Below, one piece after another: positions 10,792-22,227 of a stretch of DNA of 64,000 bases. Source of the DNA: Prunella strophiata (taxonomy: Eukaryota; Chordata; Aves; Passeriformes; Prunellidae); assembly GCA_036583965.1 (NCBI GenBank), contig JAZBQD010000005.1, positions 186,001 to 250,000 of the forward strand. Reading direction: 5' to 3'. The first letter of the stretch is position 1. Each line of letters starts with the position of its first letter. The notes beneath the pieces are model-generated. The model saw only the letters and a program-made list of their open reading frames with translations, was not told where the DNA came from and did no database searches. A program made the translations under genes and the position numbers.

Positions 10792-13700
10792 ATGAGCCGA
10801 CAGTGCTACACCTCTGGCTCCATCCTGGGAAGACGAGGCTTTTCCTCGGCATCTGCCGTCTGCGGCCTGGGCAGGGCCAACAGCAGCTCAGCCTCCGTCT
10901 GCCAGCCTGTGGGACGGAGGTGTGGGATCGGTGCCTTCAGCAGCCGCAGTGTCTGTGACCTGGGCAGAGGGCAAAGGATTTCCTTCGGTGGGAGCTGCCG
11001 CAGCGGTGTTTACAGCGGTGCCAGCGTTGGGCGCTGCGGCGTCGCTTACGGCGGGGGCCGCTTTGGCACCGTCGTGGGCTTTGGGAACTGTGCGAGCTTC
11101 GGGGGCCTGGGCAGCTACAGAGGCCTGGGGGATGGCGTGGCCATGGGGGGCTACGGCGGTGGCATCGGCATTGGCCTTGGCGGAGGAAGGTCCGAGGGGA
11201 TTCGCGGCGTCAGCATCCACCCAGAGCTCCTCAAGCCCCTGTGCGTGGGCGTGGACCCCGAGGAGTGCCAAGTGCGGACCCACGAGAAGGAGCAGATCAA
11301 GAACCTCAACAACCAGTTTGCCTGTTTCATTGACAAGGTGAGACCCCACTTTCCCCTCCCTGTGTCCCTTGGCTCCAAAGGGTCCATGTCCCCAGAGACA
11401 ACATGGGGAGCTATTTCTCCTGGTGCCTTGGTATTTAAATGTTTCTTATTAGCCATGGTGGTCCTGGCCTGGAGACCCTCTGGATTTAAGCCTTTCACCA
11501 AGGCAACACCACCAGTGTTGTACCATCCCGTGTGTTCACCATCCAGTACCTTTGGATGGTCACCAACCTGCTAAAGAGGTCAGGACCAGCTCAAGGGATA
11601 TAGTAAATCCAGACCTGTGAGTGATGAGATAGATGAAGACACTGAAGGATAGAAAATATTATTTCAAGTGTATAATCTGATGTTGCTCTCAGAAGTCTAT
11701 AAACTCTAAAGGACTTCTGCATTCTTAAAATAGTTTGTGTTTCATGAAGGTGATGTGGAAGGATGAATTTAGCTAAAATGGGAGAACTATTTTAATTTGT
11801 CTGTCCCTCCACTCTGTGAACAAAATGATTTGGTGATTTCCTAAAAAGATGTAATTTATCATTGTTTTCTTGGCTGCATTTAAGTTTTCATGACTGTTTA
11901 GAGAGCTGTTATGGGAAAGAATTTTTCAAACAGCAAAGAAAATTTGCTCCGTCTGATCTGATCTTGATTTTCCTGGAGAGTTGTTCTGCAACTGGAAAAA
12001 CTGAATCCACCCAGGAGCAGCAACTCCTGCTTCTTCCCATTTGTAAAATGACTTATTCATGACCCATCAAGCTCCTAGAGAGCCCTTTAATCTAGAAGTG
12101 GAAATGCATGATAAGTATCCACGATTGGAGTTTAAATCAGATACATCCAAATGAGGTTCTGGATGGAGCTTTCAGTGCTGAGAAAGACTTGTTACTGCCC
12201 TGGGCCCATCAGGAGGCCAAGGATCCAGTTCTGGGGGAGGAGTGGAGGCATCTGGCTGAGCAAGCGTTGGCTGAACCCAGGCTTGGCCCTCCATGCAGAG
12301 TGAAGGCACTGATGTTGCTCAGCCTGAGATTCGAGTCCTGGGTGGGACCAATTTAGCTCAGAGAAGATGCTGGTCCCACTCACACCCCTGAGACAGCAGC
12401 ACCTGATCATTTGCAATTCTGATTTAATTTTCACTTTTCCCTTTGGGAAGTACAGAAACCCTGTAACAGGAGAGCCTGACTCTTGCATCTCTTCCCTGCC
12501 CAGGTGCGGCTGCTGGAGCAGCAGAACAAAGTGCTGACCACCAAGTGGGAGCTGCTGCAGCAGTATGTGCTCCCAGCATCCCGGAGAAACTTGGAGCCTG
12601 TGTTTGAGAACTTCATCTGCAACCTGAGGAAGCAGCTGGAGTGTGTGATGGGGGAGCGTGAGCGGCTGGAGAATGAGGAGCGGTGCCTGCGGGACCTGGT
12701 TCAGGAGTTCAAGTGCAAGTAAGTCACACACAGGGAAGCTGCAGATGCAGATGTTGCTGGCCTGGGTGGTGTCCTTGAGTGTGAATCTAAGGAAATTGCA
12801 CTGGATGGATCAACAAACTGGGGCACAGGGCAAGATGCTGCAGTACTGGGTGAATTTCCTGCACTGGGCATCCAGTGCTGCACTGGAGATGGACTGGGAG
12901 ACATTTTCAAGCCCAGTTTCCTTAGGGAGCAGGATAGGAAACCACTCTGCCTCCTGCACGCCCCTGTGGTTTGCCATATCAAATCTCCCCTACCACCTGT
13001 GCCTGTGTTTTCCCCAGTGCCATCCATTCCCACAAAACAAACAAAACCCTCAGCCAATTTTCTCCTCCCCACTCTGTACCCACATCATGCTGGGACTCAT
13101 TCTCTGTTCCCAGAAGGAATGTGGGATTTTTTTTTTTTTCAATCTAAGCTGTAGATACTCCTTAAAATCTCCCCATGTGCTCTGCTAAGCCACAAACCAG
13201 GTCACTGGATCAACTTTCCCCAGAGTTCATAATTTCAGGGGTTTTTGCCTGAAATTGCCATAATTTCAAGTGGCTCTTGCTGAGCCACCACTGAGCAGGT
13301 CCAACTCACAGAATCAGCATCTTGTGAAAGTTCTTGCAAGTCCCAATTACTGATTCATTATGCCCTGACTGTGCTCCCCACTGCACCCTGGAGTTTCACA
13401 GGTTGCTCAAGCTCCTGAACCTCCCCTGAGGCATTTTGGCCAGTCTCCCCATAAACACTCTGAGCACAGTCCTGGATGCTCTGGAAAACATCTCACAAAG
13501 CAGAAGGGCTGGAAGCAGCAACCCAAGCCTCCAGCTTTGCATTTCTTGTGGTTTGGCTGGATTTTCTGTCCTCTGACTCCAGCCACCCAAACCACTGGCA
13601 TGGCTAAAACTGCTGAGTAAAACCCAGTGAGGGGATAAGAAACAGCAACAAAGCAAAAATAATGATAAAAAATGAGGTGCAAAGTGAAATCTCATTCCCT

Positions 13701-16700
13701 ATGGTCTGCACTGGACGGTTGGGTGATGGAGATGGGACCCCCAGGGCTCAGCATCCCCCTGCTCTGCTTTCCTGCAGGTATGAAGATGAGATCAACAAAC
13801 GCACGGCAGCGGAGAACGAGTTTGTGGTGCTCAAGAAGGTGAGTCAGGGCCAGATAAGGGTGGACAAACCCTGGGCGTGGGGTCAATGGGAGAAGTGGGG
13901 GGTCCTGGCACCCTAGCATAGCATGATGCCCCAAAAATGAGGCAACCCAAAGAATCTCGAGGACCTCTCTGAGGTTTTCAGCACATGAAGCCCAAACCCA
14001 CATAGTGCTAAGGGCTGGAAATAGTGGGGTTTTCTCCTAATCTAAAGAAAACCTGGAATTTGCCACAGTCGTTCCTTCACCCCTTTTCACCAAATTCCTG
14101 GTATCTCTCCAGGATGTGGATTGTCTCTACCTGACCAAGGAGGAGCTGGAGGTGAGGGTGGGTCTCCTGCGGCAGCAGCTGGAGTTCCTGAAGTGCATCT
14201 ACGCCGAGGTAAGAGCTCCTGGTCCAATCTGCTCCCTGGGGTGAGCATCATCTCCTGCCCTCCCCACCCGAGTCTTTCACCAAGAGTGCAGGGAAAGGTG
14301 TCTTTTCTGATAATCCTGGAATTAGAGCCCAAAACTCTTTGTTCTTTAGATGTATTTGATAATAATGCTGTCACACCTACTTTGGGAAGGCAAAGAGTGT
14401 CTTGGTTGCTACATTCCTGCCCACAAGGGGAGGGATCTTTTGCCTGAAAACCTCTCAAATTCTAATCCAAACCACCCCTGTGTTGGCCAAATATTTCTAG
14501 CACTTTTTTTTTTTTTTTTACATTAGTCAAAATATTTTTATGAAAATAACACTTCTGTCTAAAATTCCCCAAGTTTTTAACAAAACACACAAAGGACACT
14601 TTGCATTGACACCTTTTTGAGCTAACCCCCATCAGGGGGGTCAGTGGGACCCAAAGAACGTGAGGGTTCCCAATCCAGGAGAGCACTGGCACAGCCAGGA
14701 ATGCAGAAGTGGCTTGCTTCACCAGGATTCCCTGCCCTTCCTTAGGGAACTGCACCCAGCCATCCCATGTTGTGTCACCAAAACAGGTCCCAGCTGCCAG
14801 GTCTTGCTGGACACAGGTCGCCCAACTGGAAAATCCCATGTTGGGAGTTCAGGGGAAAACCTCCTCCAACCAGACTCCCCTTGCTGGGGTTGCTGCTGGC
14901 CTGGCTGGGGCTGGTTGAGGGAATGGAACTGATGCTCTGGTCCTGCAGGAGAGGGCTCAGCTGGACTGTCAGCTGTGTGACACCTCTGTCATCGTGCAAA
15001 TGGACAACAGCCGGGACCTGGACATGGAGGGCATCATCAAAAGTGTGGAGTGCTGCTATGAGGAGATTGCCCAGAAGAGCAAGGCTGAGGTGGAGGCTTT
15101 CTACCAAACCAGGGTGAGTATTCCATGAATTTCTGTGACAGACCATTCCTGAGACCATTCCCATCCTCCATGATGCAACTCTAACCCACCTCACACTGTG
15201 TATTGGCTTCAGTTTGCTTAAGAAAGTCGTACCAAAAAAAAAACCCCAGACACAGACCAGTCTTAAAAGTGTGGTTTGAGACATTTTGGTACAAGCAGAG
15301 CAGATCAGAGTGTTCAGAGATGTCCCCTTTGTGCACTCTGAGGAGCCTCATTACTTCCCAAAGGGCAAATCATAGAATCCTAAGGCTGGAAAACACCTCC
15401 AAGATCAGCAAGTCCAGGACTCCCCTAAGAGTCTCCTTATCCAGGCTGAGGCCATGTCTGGGTGGTGCCCTGGGGACACTGACCCCAGCAGAGGTTTCCA
15501 TCTTCCCAGGAAGGTGGGGGCCCTGGGAAGGGGGATTTGGGTGCATTGACATCATCCTCTTCCTGTGCAACAGCTGGAGGAACTCCACAGCAGCCGAGGC
15601 AAGTTCTGTGATGATCTGAGGAACAACCAGAGCGAGATTGCTGAGCTCAACAGGATGATCCAGAAGCTGCAGTGTGAGTCGGACAACGTGAAGAAACAGG
15701 TAGGACCAAGGGATAGATCCACCTGGGAGTGCAGCTCCTACGTCAAAGGGCATTGTCCTACCAGCTCCCACCATGTGGAGCTGCAAAGAACCCCCTGCCC
15801 CAGATTAGGTCTATTTTAACTTCTCATCTGCTGCTCACGCACACAAAAAAGCAGATTTATTTCTCACTTTGCAAATAAGAAGTGCGTTGGTTTGGCAGCA
15901 CCAGAATAAGTGTTTGCTGCGGGCTCTCAGCAGGTTGCAGCCAACAGATCCCATCCCCTTCATCCCAGATAGCTTGGCCACCACAAATCCAGCCTCAGTC
16001 TTGGCTCTCTGGCACTTCCTGGCTGAGAAATATATGAGCAACGCTGTGGAGATGCCCCTTAATATCACCCTTGGCTGCCCTCTTGCCCAGAGAAATTGTG
16101 CCTGGAAGTGTCCAAGGCCAGGCTGGATGTGGTTTGGAGCAGCCTGGGCTAGTGGAAGGTGTCCCTGCCCATGGCAGGAGATGGGACTGGATGGGCTTTA
16201 CCTCATTTGACTGAAGCTTTGTGGGAATGTCCTCCTGTGGCTGTCCCCAGATCTCAGCCCTGCAGACAGCCATCTGTGATGCTGAGCAACGAGGAGACTG
16301 CGCCCTCAAGGATGCCCGGCAGAAGCTGGTTGACCTGCAGACAGCCCTGCAGCAGGCCAAGGACAAGATGGCCTGTCTGCTCAGGGACTACCAGGAGCTG
16401 CTCAATGTCAAGCTGGCCCTGGACATTGAGATTGCCACATACAGGACCCTGCTGGAGGGAGAAGAGAGCAGGTAGGAACAGCCCTGGATGCACCTTGTAA
16501 GGATGATCAGCAAAAGACAGCAGGAGGAGAATGAAATGCTGCACCCAGGGCTGCAGAGGGGAGCAGAGTTCTTTTTTCCTCCCACTGGGTTCAGAGGGGA
16601 TCACATTCTCATCCAAAAAAGAAGATGGGATGTTAATATGACCGTGGAATTAGGGACCCAACCCTGCAGTGCTTTGGTGGGCAATTTGAACAAGCACCTC

Positions 16701-17384
16701 TCAGCAGGGTGCAGCTAAAGAGCTGAAAACCTGATACGTCAGGTTTCTAAGGAGGCAGTGGCTGAGCTCTCTCAGTGCCTGTGAATTTGAGGAATTTATC
16801 CCTAAATACATCTCTGAGACTTTTCTTTCTTTCACAGGATATGCACCGGCAACCCCGTGAGCGTAGGTGAGTTAATGAACCCCGTCTTGATTTCCTTACA
16901 AGCTTTTTAAGTTTGTAACGCTCCTTTTAAGCCGGGTTTTCGCTGCTCTGGGTGTGACCGAGCCTGGTTTTCTCCCGCAGCCGTGGTCAGCGGCGGGGGC
17001 ACGGTCGGGGAGTGCCGATCCCTGTCTGGAATCGGAGGCAAATGCACCGTGAAGACCGGAGGGGCCGGCGCGGGGCTGGGCATGGTCTCGTCCTTCGGCA
17101 ACGCCGGGTTCAGCACCCGGAGCGTGGATTGTGTCTCCAAGGTCGGGGCAGGATTCGGGGCCAGAAGCGCGGTCAGCTGCGTGGGGAGGGAAGTGCTCAC
17201 CGGGGTGGACGGAGTGCAGTGCGCCGCCGGGATGGGCAACCTGGGCAACCTGGGCAACCTGGGCAACGTGGTGTGCGCGGGGGTGGAGCAGTGCGGCCCC
17301 GGGCCCGTGCTCATCCCCGGGGCCCCGGGGGTCTGCGGGAACAGGTTCAGCACAGCCGTGCGCGTGGTCAGGACGACCCGGTAG
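10792..17384 (+). CDS. Gene A: cysteine-rich type II keratin (KRT78/KRT4-like or hard keratin)
   Basis: Structural partner of type I keratins in 10-nm filaments. Coding exons: 10792-11337, 12504-12718, 13778-13838, 14113-14208, 14949-15113, 15574-15699, 16251-16471, 16838-16866 and 16981-17384, total 1863 nt, 620 aa, frame open throughout. The start has a near-perfect Kozak context (gccaccatga) after a TATA box. Head 1-164, rod about 165-476 (from [18 protein letters not shown] to [15 protein letters not shown]), tail 477-620. About eleven cysteines fall in exon 1 and nine in exons 8-9, with more in the rod (e.g. SVECCYEEI), unlike B and C, so dense disulphide cross-linking is inferred. 'LLRDYQELL' and '[12 protein letters not shown]' are closer to KRT1/2/4/78 than to KRT5/75. 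Exon 8 is only 29 nt. The tail has a NLG tripeptide repeat. Databases might call it cuticular or KRT84-like; I cannot settle orthology. Confidence 0.93.
15371..15480 (-). mobile_element. CR1 LINE fragment in intron 5 of gene A
   Basis: Antisense CR1 3' end: 'catagaatcctaaggctgga', 'aaacacctccaagatcagc' and 'agtccaggactccc'. It lies about 90 bases before exon 6. Confidence 0.7.
16100..16205 (+). mobile_element. CR1 LINE fragment in intron 6 of gene A
   Basis: 'gcctggaagtgtccaaggcc', 'gtgtccctgcccatggcagg' and 'ggatgggctttac'. Its end lies about 45 bases upstream of exon 7. Confidence 0.8.
17232..17269 (+). repeat. 9-bp coding tandem repeat in gene A tail
   Basis: About four copies of ggcaacctg encode (Gly-Asn-Leu)n in the tail of the cysteine-rich keratin. 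The copies are nearly perfect, so the array is young or kept uniform by slippage. Confidence 0.85.
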
Positions 17385-17434
17385 AGACCTGCGGGGCCAG
17401 AGACGGCAGATTTTGTAATAATCAGCATTTCTGC

Positions 17435-17440
17435 AATAAA
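17435..17440 (+). terminator. Poly(A) signal of gene A
   Basis: AATAAA 51 bases after the stop codon at 17382-17384 gives a very short 3' UTR. A second AATAAA at 18038-18043 followed by T/G-rich sequence could serve as an alternative end. Confidence 0.7.
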
Positions 17441-18662
17441 ACAGTATTCCCCCTCCCTCTGACAGCCACAGGGATCACACAACCATGCGCTAGGACAACG
17501 CTCTGCCTAAACCCTTAGCCTGACAAAACCCACCCTCTCCCTGATGTCTTTCTTGGGGGAAAATCTCCCCTGTCCCTCTCAGCCAGGTGAGATTTTAATT
17601 TCAGAGACCGTTCCTGTCTCCACTCATCATCTTGGCTTTTCATTCACCCTTCCCTGCTTGACCCCTTTCCAGCAGAGACTTCTAATGCAGCTATTGCAAA
17701 AGGATGAAAAATTTGGTCATCCCAACTTCAGAGAGAGAAGCCACAATTTAATTGTCCAAGACAAAGCTGCAGCTGTAATTTAACTTCTTTAATGACAGCA
17801 GAAAATCCATTTTTCCTGTTTACAAGAGGGTTGGGAATGCTTATGCAAATTGGTCCAGGTTGCTACACTGCGTTTGGTAGAGCAGATTTTAATTACACCC
17901 CAACGAGCACCTTATATTTCTGTAGTTAAATGCATGTGTTGTTTTTCCTGTGTGCAATAGACGGAGTAAAAGCTTTTCATGTGTAAGTGAACAGAGTTAT
18001 TACCCTTCGCTTACTCCAGACTTTCAGCTGTACCTTCAATAAACTCCATGCATAATTAATGCTGCACTGCCTGGGCTTTATTTCCCTTTCTGATATTGCA
18101 AATCATAGAAATTTCCTCAAACCTGAGTCTCCAAATGGGTGGAGTTTGGAGCTTCAAGAAGGTTTTGTCTGCTCTCCTTCCTGAAGTACCTTTGCATACC
18201 TTTATTCCATCCTCTGATTAGTGTGGCCACAAGGAAGTCTGGAAAGGAGGCTATTTAACCATCCGTGGGTATGCAGTTTGCTTGGGATCTCTCACACTGT
18301 CTGGGATCTCTGGAGATGGAACAAAAAGGTAGCCAGGCCCTTGTTTAAAGAAATCAGTGAGAACCACTCAGGGAGGAACAGGAAAATAATTCTACACCAC
18401 ACCTGTGAAACCCTTTCACGAGAGTGGGTTGATTTTAGAAGAAAGAGCAAAATGCAATTTCCCAAAATGCAGCACCAGGGGCTTCTTCCTCAACCACTAC
18501 CTTCCTTAAAATATGTGAACTCACACAAACAGCAGGGTCTGGAGATGTGGCTAGACATGCACCTCCATCATCCCTTCCAGGGAGATAAAACCCTCTCTCA
18601 CAATTTTAGGAAACTGGGATTTAGAAGAAATCACATCGTCCTCTCCTTTTTCTCTATGAGGT

Positions 18663-18850
18663 TCATAGAACTATGGAATATCCTGGGTGGGAAGGGACCC
18701 ACAAGGATCATAGAATTCCAGTCCTGGCTTGCCCAGGACACCCCAAAAGTCCCACCAGATGCTTGAGTGTTGTCCCAATGCTCCTGGACTTCAGCAGGGC
18801 TCCCAGTTCCCCTGGACAGTGACCCCCTGATGGGTCTCTACAACTTGGCT
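18663..18850 (-). mobile_element. CR1 LINE fragment
   Basis: Antisense: 'catagaactatggaatatcc', 'aattccagtcctggcttgcc', 'ggacagtgaccccctgatgg'. Diverged subfamily, similar in start to the 6502 copy. Confidence 0.75.
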
Positions 18851-19852
18851 GGGAGGATCTTACCATGGTGACAACTCCGCCCAGCTGGATGGACAGCTAG
18901 AATCACAGGAAAACAAACCAGCCCTGCAGCTCCTCCCTTCCCACAGCTCCCCATGGTACAGCCAACAGCCCCTGAGCCAGCTCTGCATCACCCTTGGAGA
19001 AATCCCTGTGTCCAGCTTGGAGCAGCACAGGGTGTGGGCAGGTTCCTGTGCCCATGAAAGGCTCACCAAGAGCCAGGGGCTGGAATTTATTCCCCCATGT
19101 CCCACTCTGCTTCCAAGACTTCCCTGCTGACTCATGGCTTCTTTCCCTCAGCCTCTCCAGGACTGGAGGATGAGCTCAGCCCCCATCCCAGACTCAGTCT
19201 GTCCTTGCTGGTGGGATGAGGATGAACCCAGCATGGGATGAGTTCTAGCCTCTGCTGCTCTCCCAGCATCAGGCATTCTGGCTCCCCTTGTGGAATAGTG
19301 GATGTGATCAACAGGGAGCAGAGCACTAATTCTATTTTAATAAATGCCACAGTTGGCTGGGGGGTGGTGAAAGCCAAGTGGGTCAGCCCTTGGTGAGAAA
19401 GCAAAACTTACTCTGCTAAAGATGTTTTTGGAAACATTGTCTTCATCTTTTCTGCTCCATGAACACGACTCAGGCTCCATCTCATTTCTATGTAAATACC
19501 AAACAGAAACACCCAAAACAAGAAGCTTCCAGTGCCCCAACAGCTCATAATTTATGTTGATCATCTCCCTGCAAAGCAATACCTGAACACCAAACACCAG
19601 CCAGCTCCCCAGGGGGCAAAAGCAGTCTGGCAGCTCTTGCATTTCTGGGAAAAAGCCTTTAATCATCCCTGTCCTCAACTCCCAACTATTGCAAAAGCCA
19701 CGTTTGCTGCTGCCTGCTTGAAGATGTTCATGTAGATCAGGGTATTTTTGAGAGAAAAAAGCCAGGAATGTGGGTTTGGGGCAGATGGAGGTCAAATCCT
19801 GCACAGTGCCAATCTGGACAGGCCCTTTTGTAAATTGATAGAGTCTAAAATT

Positions 19853-20105
19853 ATGGATTCAAGGAATGGTTGGGCTAGAAGGGATCCTATAAACTGTCTC
19901 ATTCCACCCCCTGCCATGGCCAGGGACAAGTTCCATTATCCCAGGTTGCTCCAAGCTCCATTCAGCCTGGCCTTGGACCCTTTGAGGGATGGGCGAGCCA
20001 CACTTTCTCTGGGAAATCCATTACAAGGTCTCCCCACCCTCACAGGGAAGAATTTCTTCCATATAGTTAACTTTGACTTTCCCTCTTTCAGCTTGAGCCC
20101 AGAAC
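19853..20105 (-). mobile_element. CR1 LINE fragment
   Basis: Antisense: 'aaggaatggttgggctagaa', 'cccctgccatggccagggac', 'ctggccttggaccctttgag', 'cctcacagggaagaatttct'. Confidence 0.85.
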
Positions 20106-21744
20106 CTGGCAGAGTTGATCCAAACAGATATGAAAATGTCACATGTGCCTCTGGGTTTGGAGCCCCAACCCTCAGCTCCTCCACACCACCAACCACCCTA
20201 GGAGAGAGGGAGCATTTTTCAGGTGGCCTTTGCATTGCTCACATACCCTGTGGATAACGAGCCAAGGGGAGAAGAGTGTGGGAGCCTGAAGTGACAATTC
20301 CCTCTTTCTTCTTAGCAGCCCCACCTTTAATCCCATTACATTCATTCAGCTCTAACATCTGATCTGAACCCGTTCTTCAGCTTCAGGACAAGCTGCCTTT
20401 ACTGGGGTCAGGGAACCATGAAGACAAAAATCTCATTTTCCCATCGCACCCTGGCTTTGAATTTTATGCAAATCACAGAGGCAATGAATTTCAAGTGACG
20501 TTCCAGGTTCAGACCCACATTTTCCAAAAAGAAACAAGCTGACCTGAACCATCTTGGAATAATTTCTCACTGCAAAGGGAAATTCTCTTTCAGTGTCCCA
20601 GCTCTCCCATTCGAGCCTGCCCAGCAGCATTTCTCCAGGGATAATCAGATATTTGGTCTTCTGTATTCAGTAGCACCTGTTTAAGTGCTCTTCCAGAGAT
20701 GCCAGTGGGATTTTAGCTCCTTAATGGTTTTGTAGCTCTGGGGCACAGGGATGTGTTTTGAAAGGCAAGTAGAGTCCTGTCCTGTAAATATATTTAAGCT
20801 CCAGTCCAGCAGAATTCAGGCAAAGCCACCATGGCAGCCCCATGCCAAAAAACAGCTGAGCTCTGACATGCAAGAGATAAAATACTCTCAACACTGCAAT
20901 TCCACAAAGTCTGAGATGCCAGAAAATGTCACCACACCCTGTTGAATTTATACTTTTTCCCAAGGACTCCCGGAAGTAAAATAAGGAGAATTTGTGGGAG
21001 TATTTTTCATGCTGGTTAAATCTGCTTTTAGCAGCATTTTGGATGGAGGGTTCAAAGGTCTTTGAAAGAAATCAGGGCTAGAGAGAGCCAGAAACTCAGG
21101 ACTGACTACATCCTAAAGTGGGCAAATTACATCATTCCACAGAGCTGGGCAGAGAGTTTTTCAGAAAATCTGCCTCTGTTTTTTTGAAATGGTTTTTAGG
21201 TCAAGATGAAAATGTGCCAATCACATCATCAGCTAGCTGGAGAAATCACAACACAGCCTCTGCATGGAATGGAATTGTCCTGTGGAAATGCAAATATCCA
21301 GAGGAAAAGCTTAGAAAGACTGCCACAGGCTAAATAATGAATATAAATGGGCAAAAATTGAGGTGGTATTTACATCTGGAAAGAAGAAAAAGGAAAACTT
21401 GATCAGGACCTCTTTGTCAAGTCACCCCAAAGAGATGGTCCCTGCCCAGGGAGTAGGAACAGCAAACTGGAAAAATTAGAGCCCCAAAAGGGATGTCAGG
21501 TTTCATGAACATCAAGCCGCCTTCTGCCTTCAGGTGAAGAAACCTCATGAATTATTTTTGTTCAGATTTAACCATTTTGTTCTCACTGTCTTTCACTTGA
21601 GTTAGTCCAGAGGACTCTCCACTGACCTCTGTGTTGATGTGCTGCATCTTTTAAGTAGAATTGGGAATCCAAGACTTTATAATATATAACTGGCTTTATA
21701 ACATTTAAAATTTAAAATTATTCTCTTGCACAGTAAGGAAACTA

Positions 21745-21892
21745 TAGAATCATGGAATCCCAGAATGGTTTGGGTTGGAAGGAATTCCAAAGACCATCTC
21801 ATTCCATCCCCCCCATGGGCAGGGACACCTTGCATTAAACCAGGTTGCCTCAAGCCCCTCGCAACCTGGCCTTGGACACTTCCAGGGTTAAG
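21745..21892 (-). mobile_element. CR1 LINE fragment upstream of gene B
   Basis: Antisense: 'atagaatcatggaatcccag', 'aatggtttgggttggaagga', 'catgggcagggacacctt', 'ttggacacttccaggg'. It ends about 250 bases before the TATA box of gene B. Confidence 0.9.
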
Positions 21893-22145
21893 TAAAATAA
21901 TATAAAATAAAATAACCCATCTCTGTGAGGAGACAGAGGTTTTGCACCAGGCTGAGCTCTCCCTGCCAGAAATCTGGGTGTTAGATAACTCTTCCAGCTG
22001 AGCAGATCCAGCCCCAGGAGGTGTGTTTGAGTGCAATCAGGGTTTAACAAATCTCAGGGAGACAGCTGCCTCCTGGCACGTCAAAACCATGAAGGCACTA
22101 AATTGATCACTGGACTTCCATGCAACCAAGCCCAGATCCCTGGGG

Positions 22146-22153
22146 GATAAAAG
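22146..22153 (+). promoter_or_regulatory. TATA box of gene B
   Basis: GATAAAAG, 82 bases before the chosen start codon. It rules out the in-frame upstream ATG at 22120, which lies before the TATA box. A GGCACGTCAA element at 22075-22084 is also present upstream of gene C. Confidence 0.75.
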
Positions 22154-22227
22154 GGGCACCCGTATTCCCTTTCCTCAGAGAGCTGCAGAGACTCTCTGGT
22201 TGTGCGGGGCCCTTCTCTGCTGCCGCG

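Larger units (their letters stand above)
17441..22145. other. Intergenic region between genes A and B
   Basis: No coding exon recognised. Contains an alternative poly(A) signal for gene A (18038-18043) and antisense CR1 copies at 18663-18850, 19853-20105 and 21745-21892. The rest, including 20110-21740, shows nothing I can name. Confidence 0.6.

Noticed and set aside
10792..17384. Calling gene A KRT84 or another hair keratin outright
   Set aside because: Cysteine content suggests it, but rod wording and position do not match well; no search was possible, so the symbol was left blank.
22120..22227. Upstream in-frame ATG as start of gene B
   Set aside because: It lies before the TATA box at 22146-22153, so it would not be in the mRNA. 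The same reasoning rejects the frame openings at 33525 (gene C) and 56138 (gene E).
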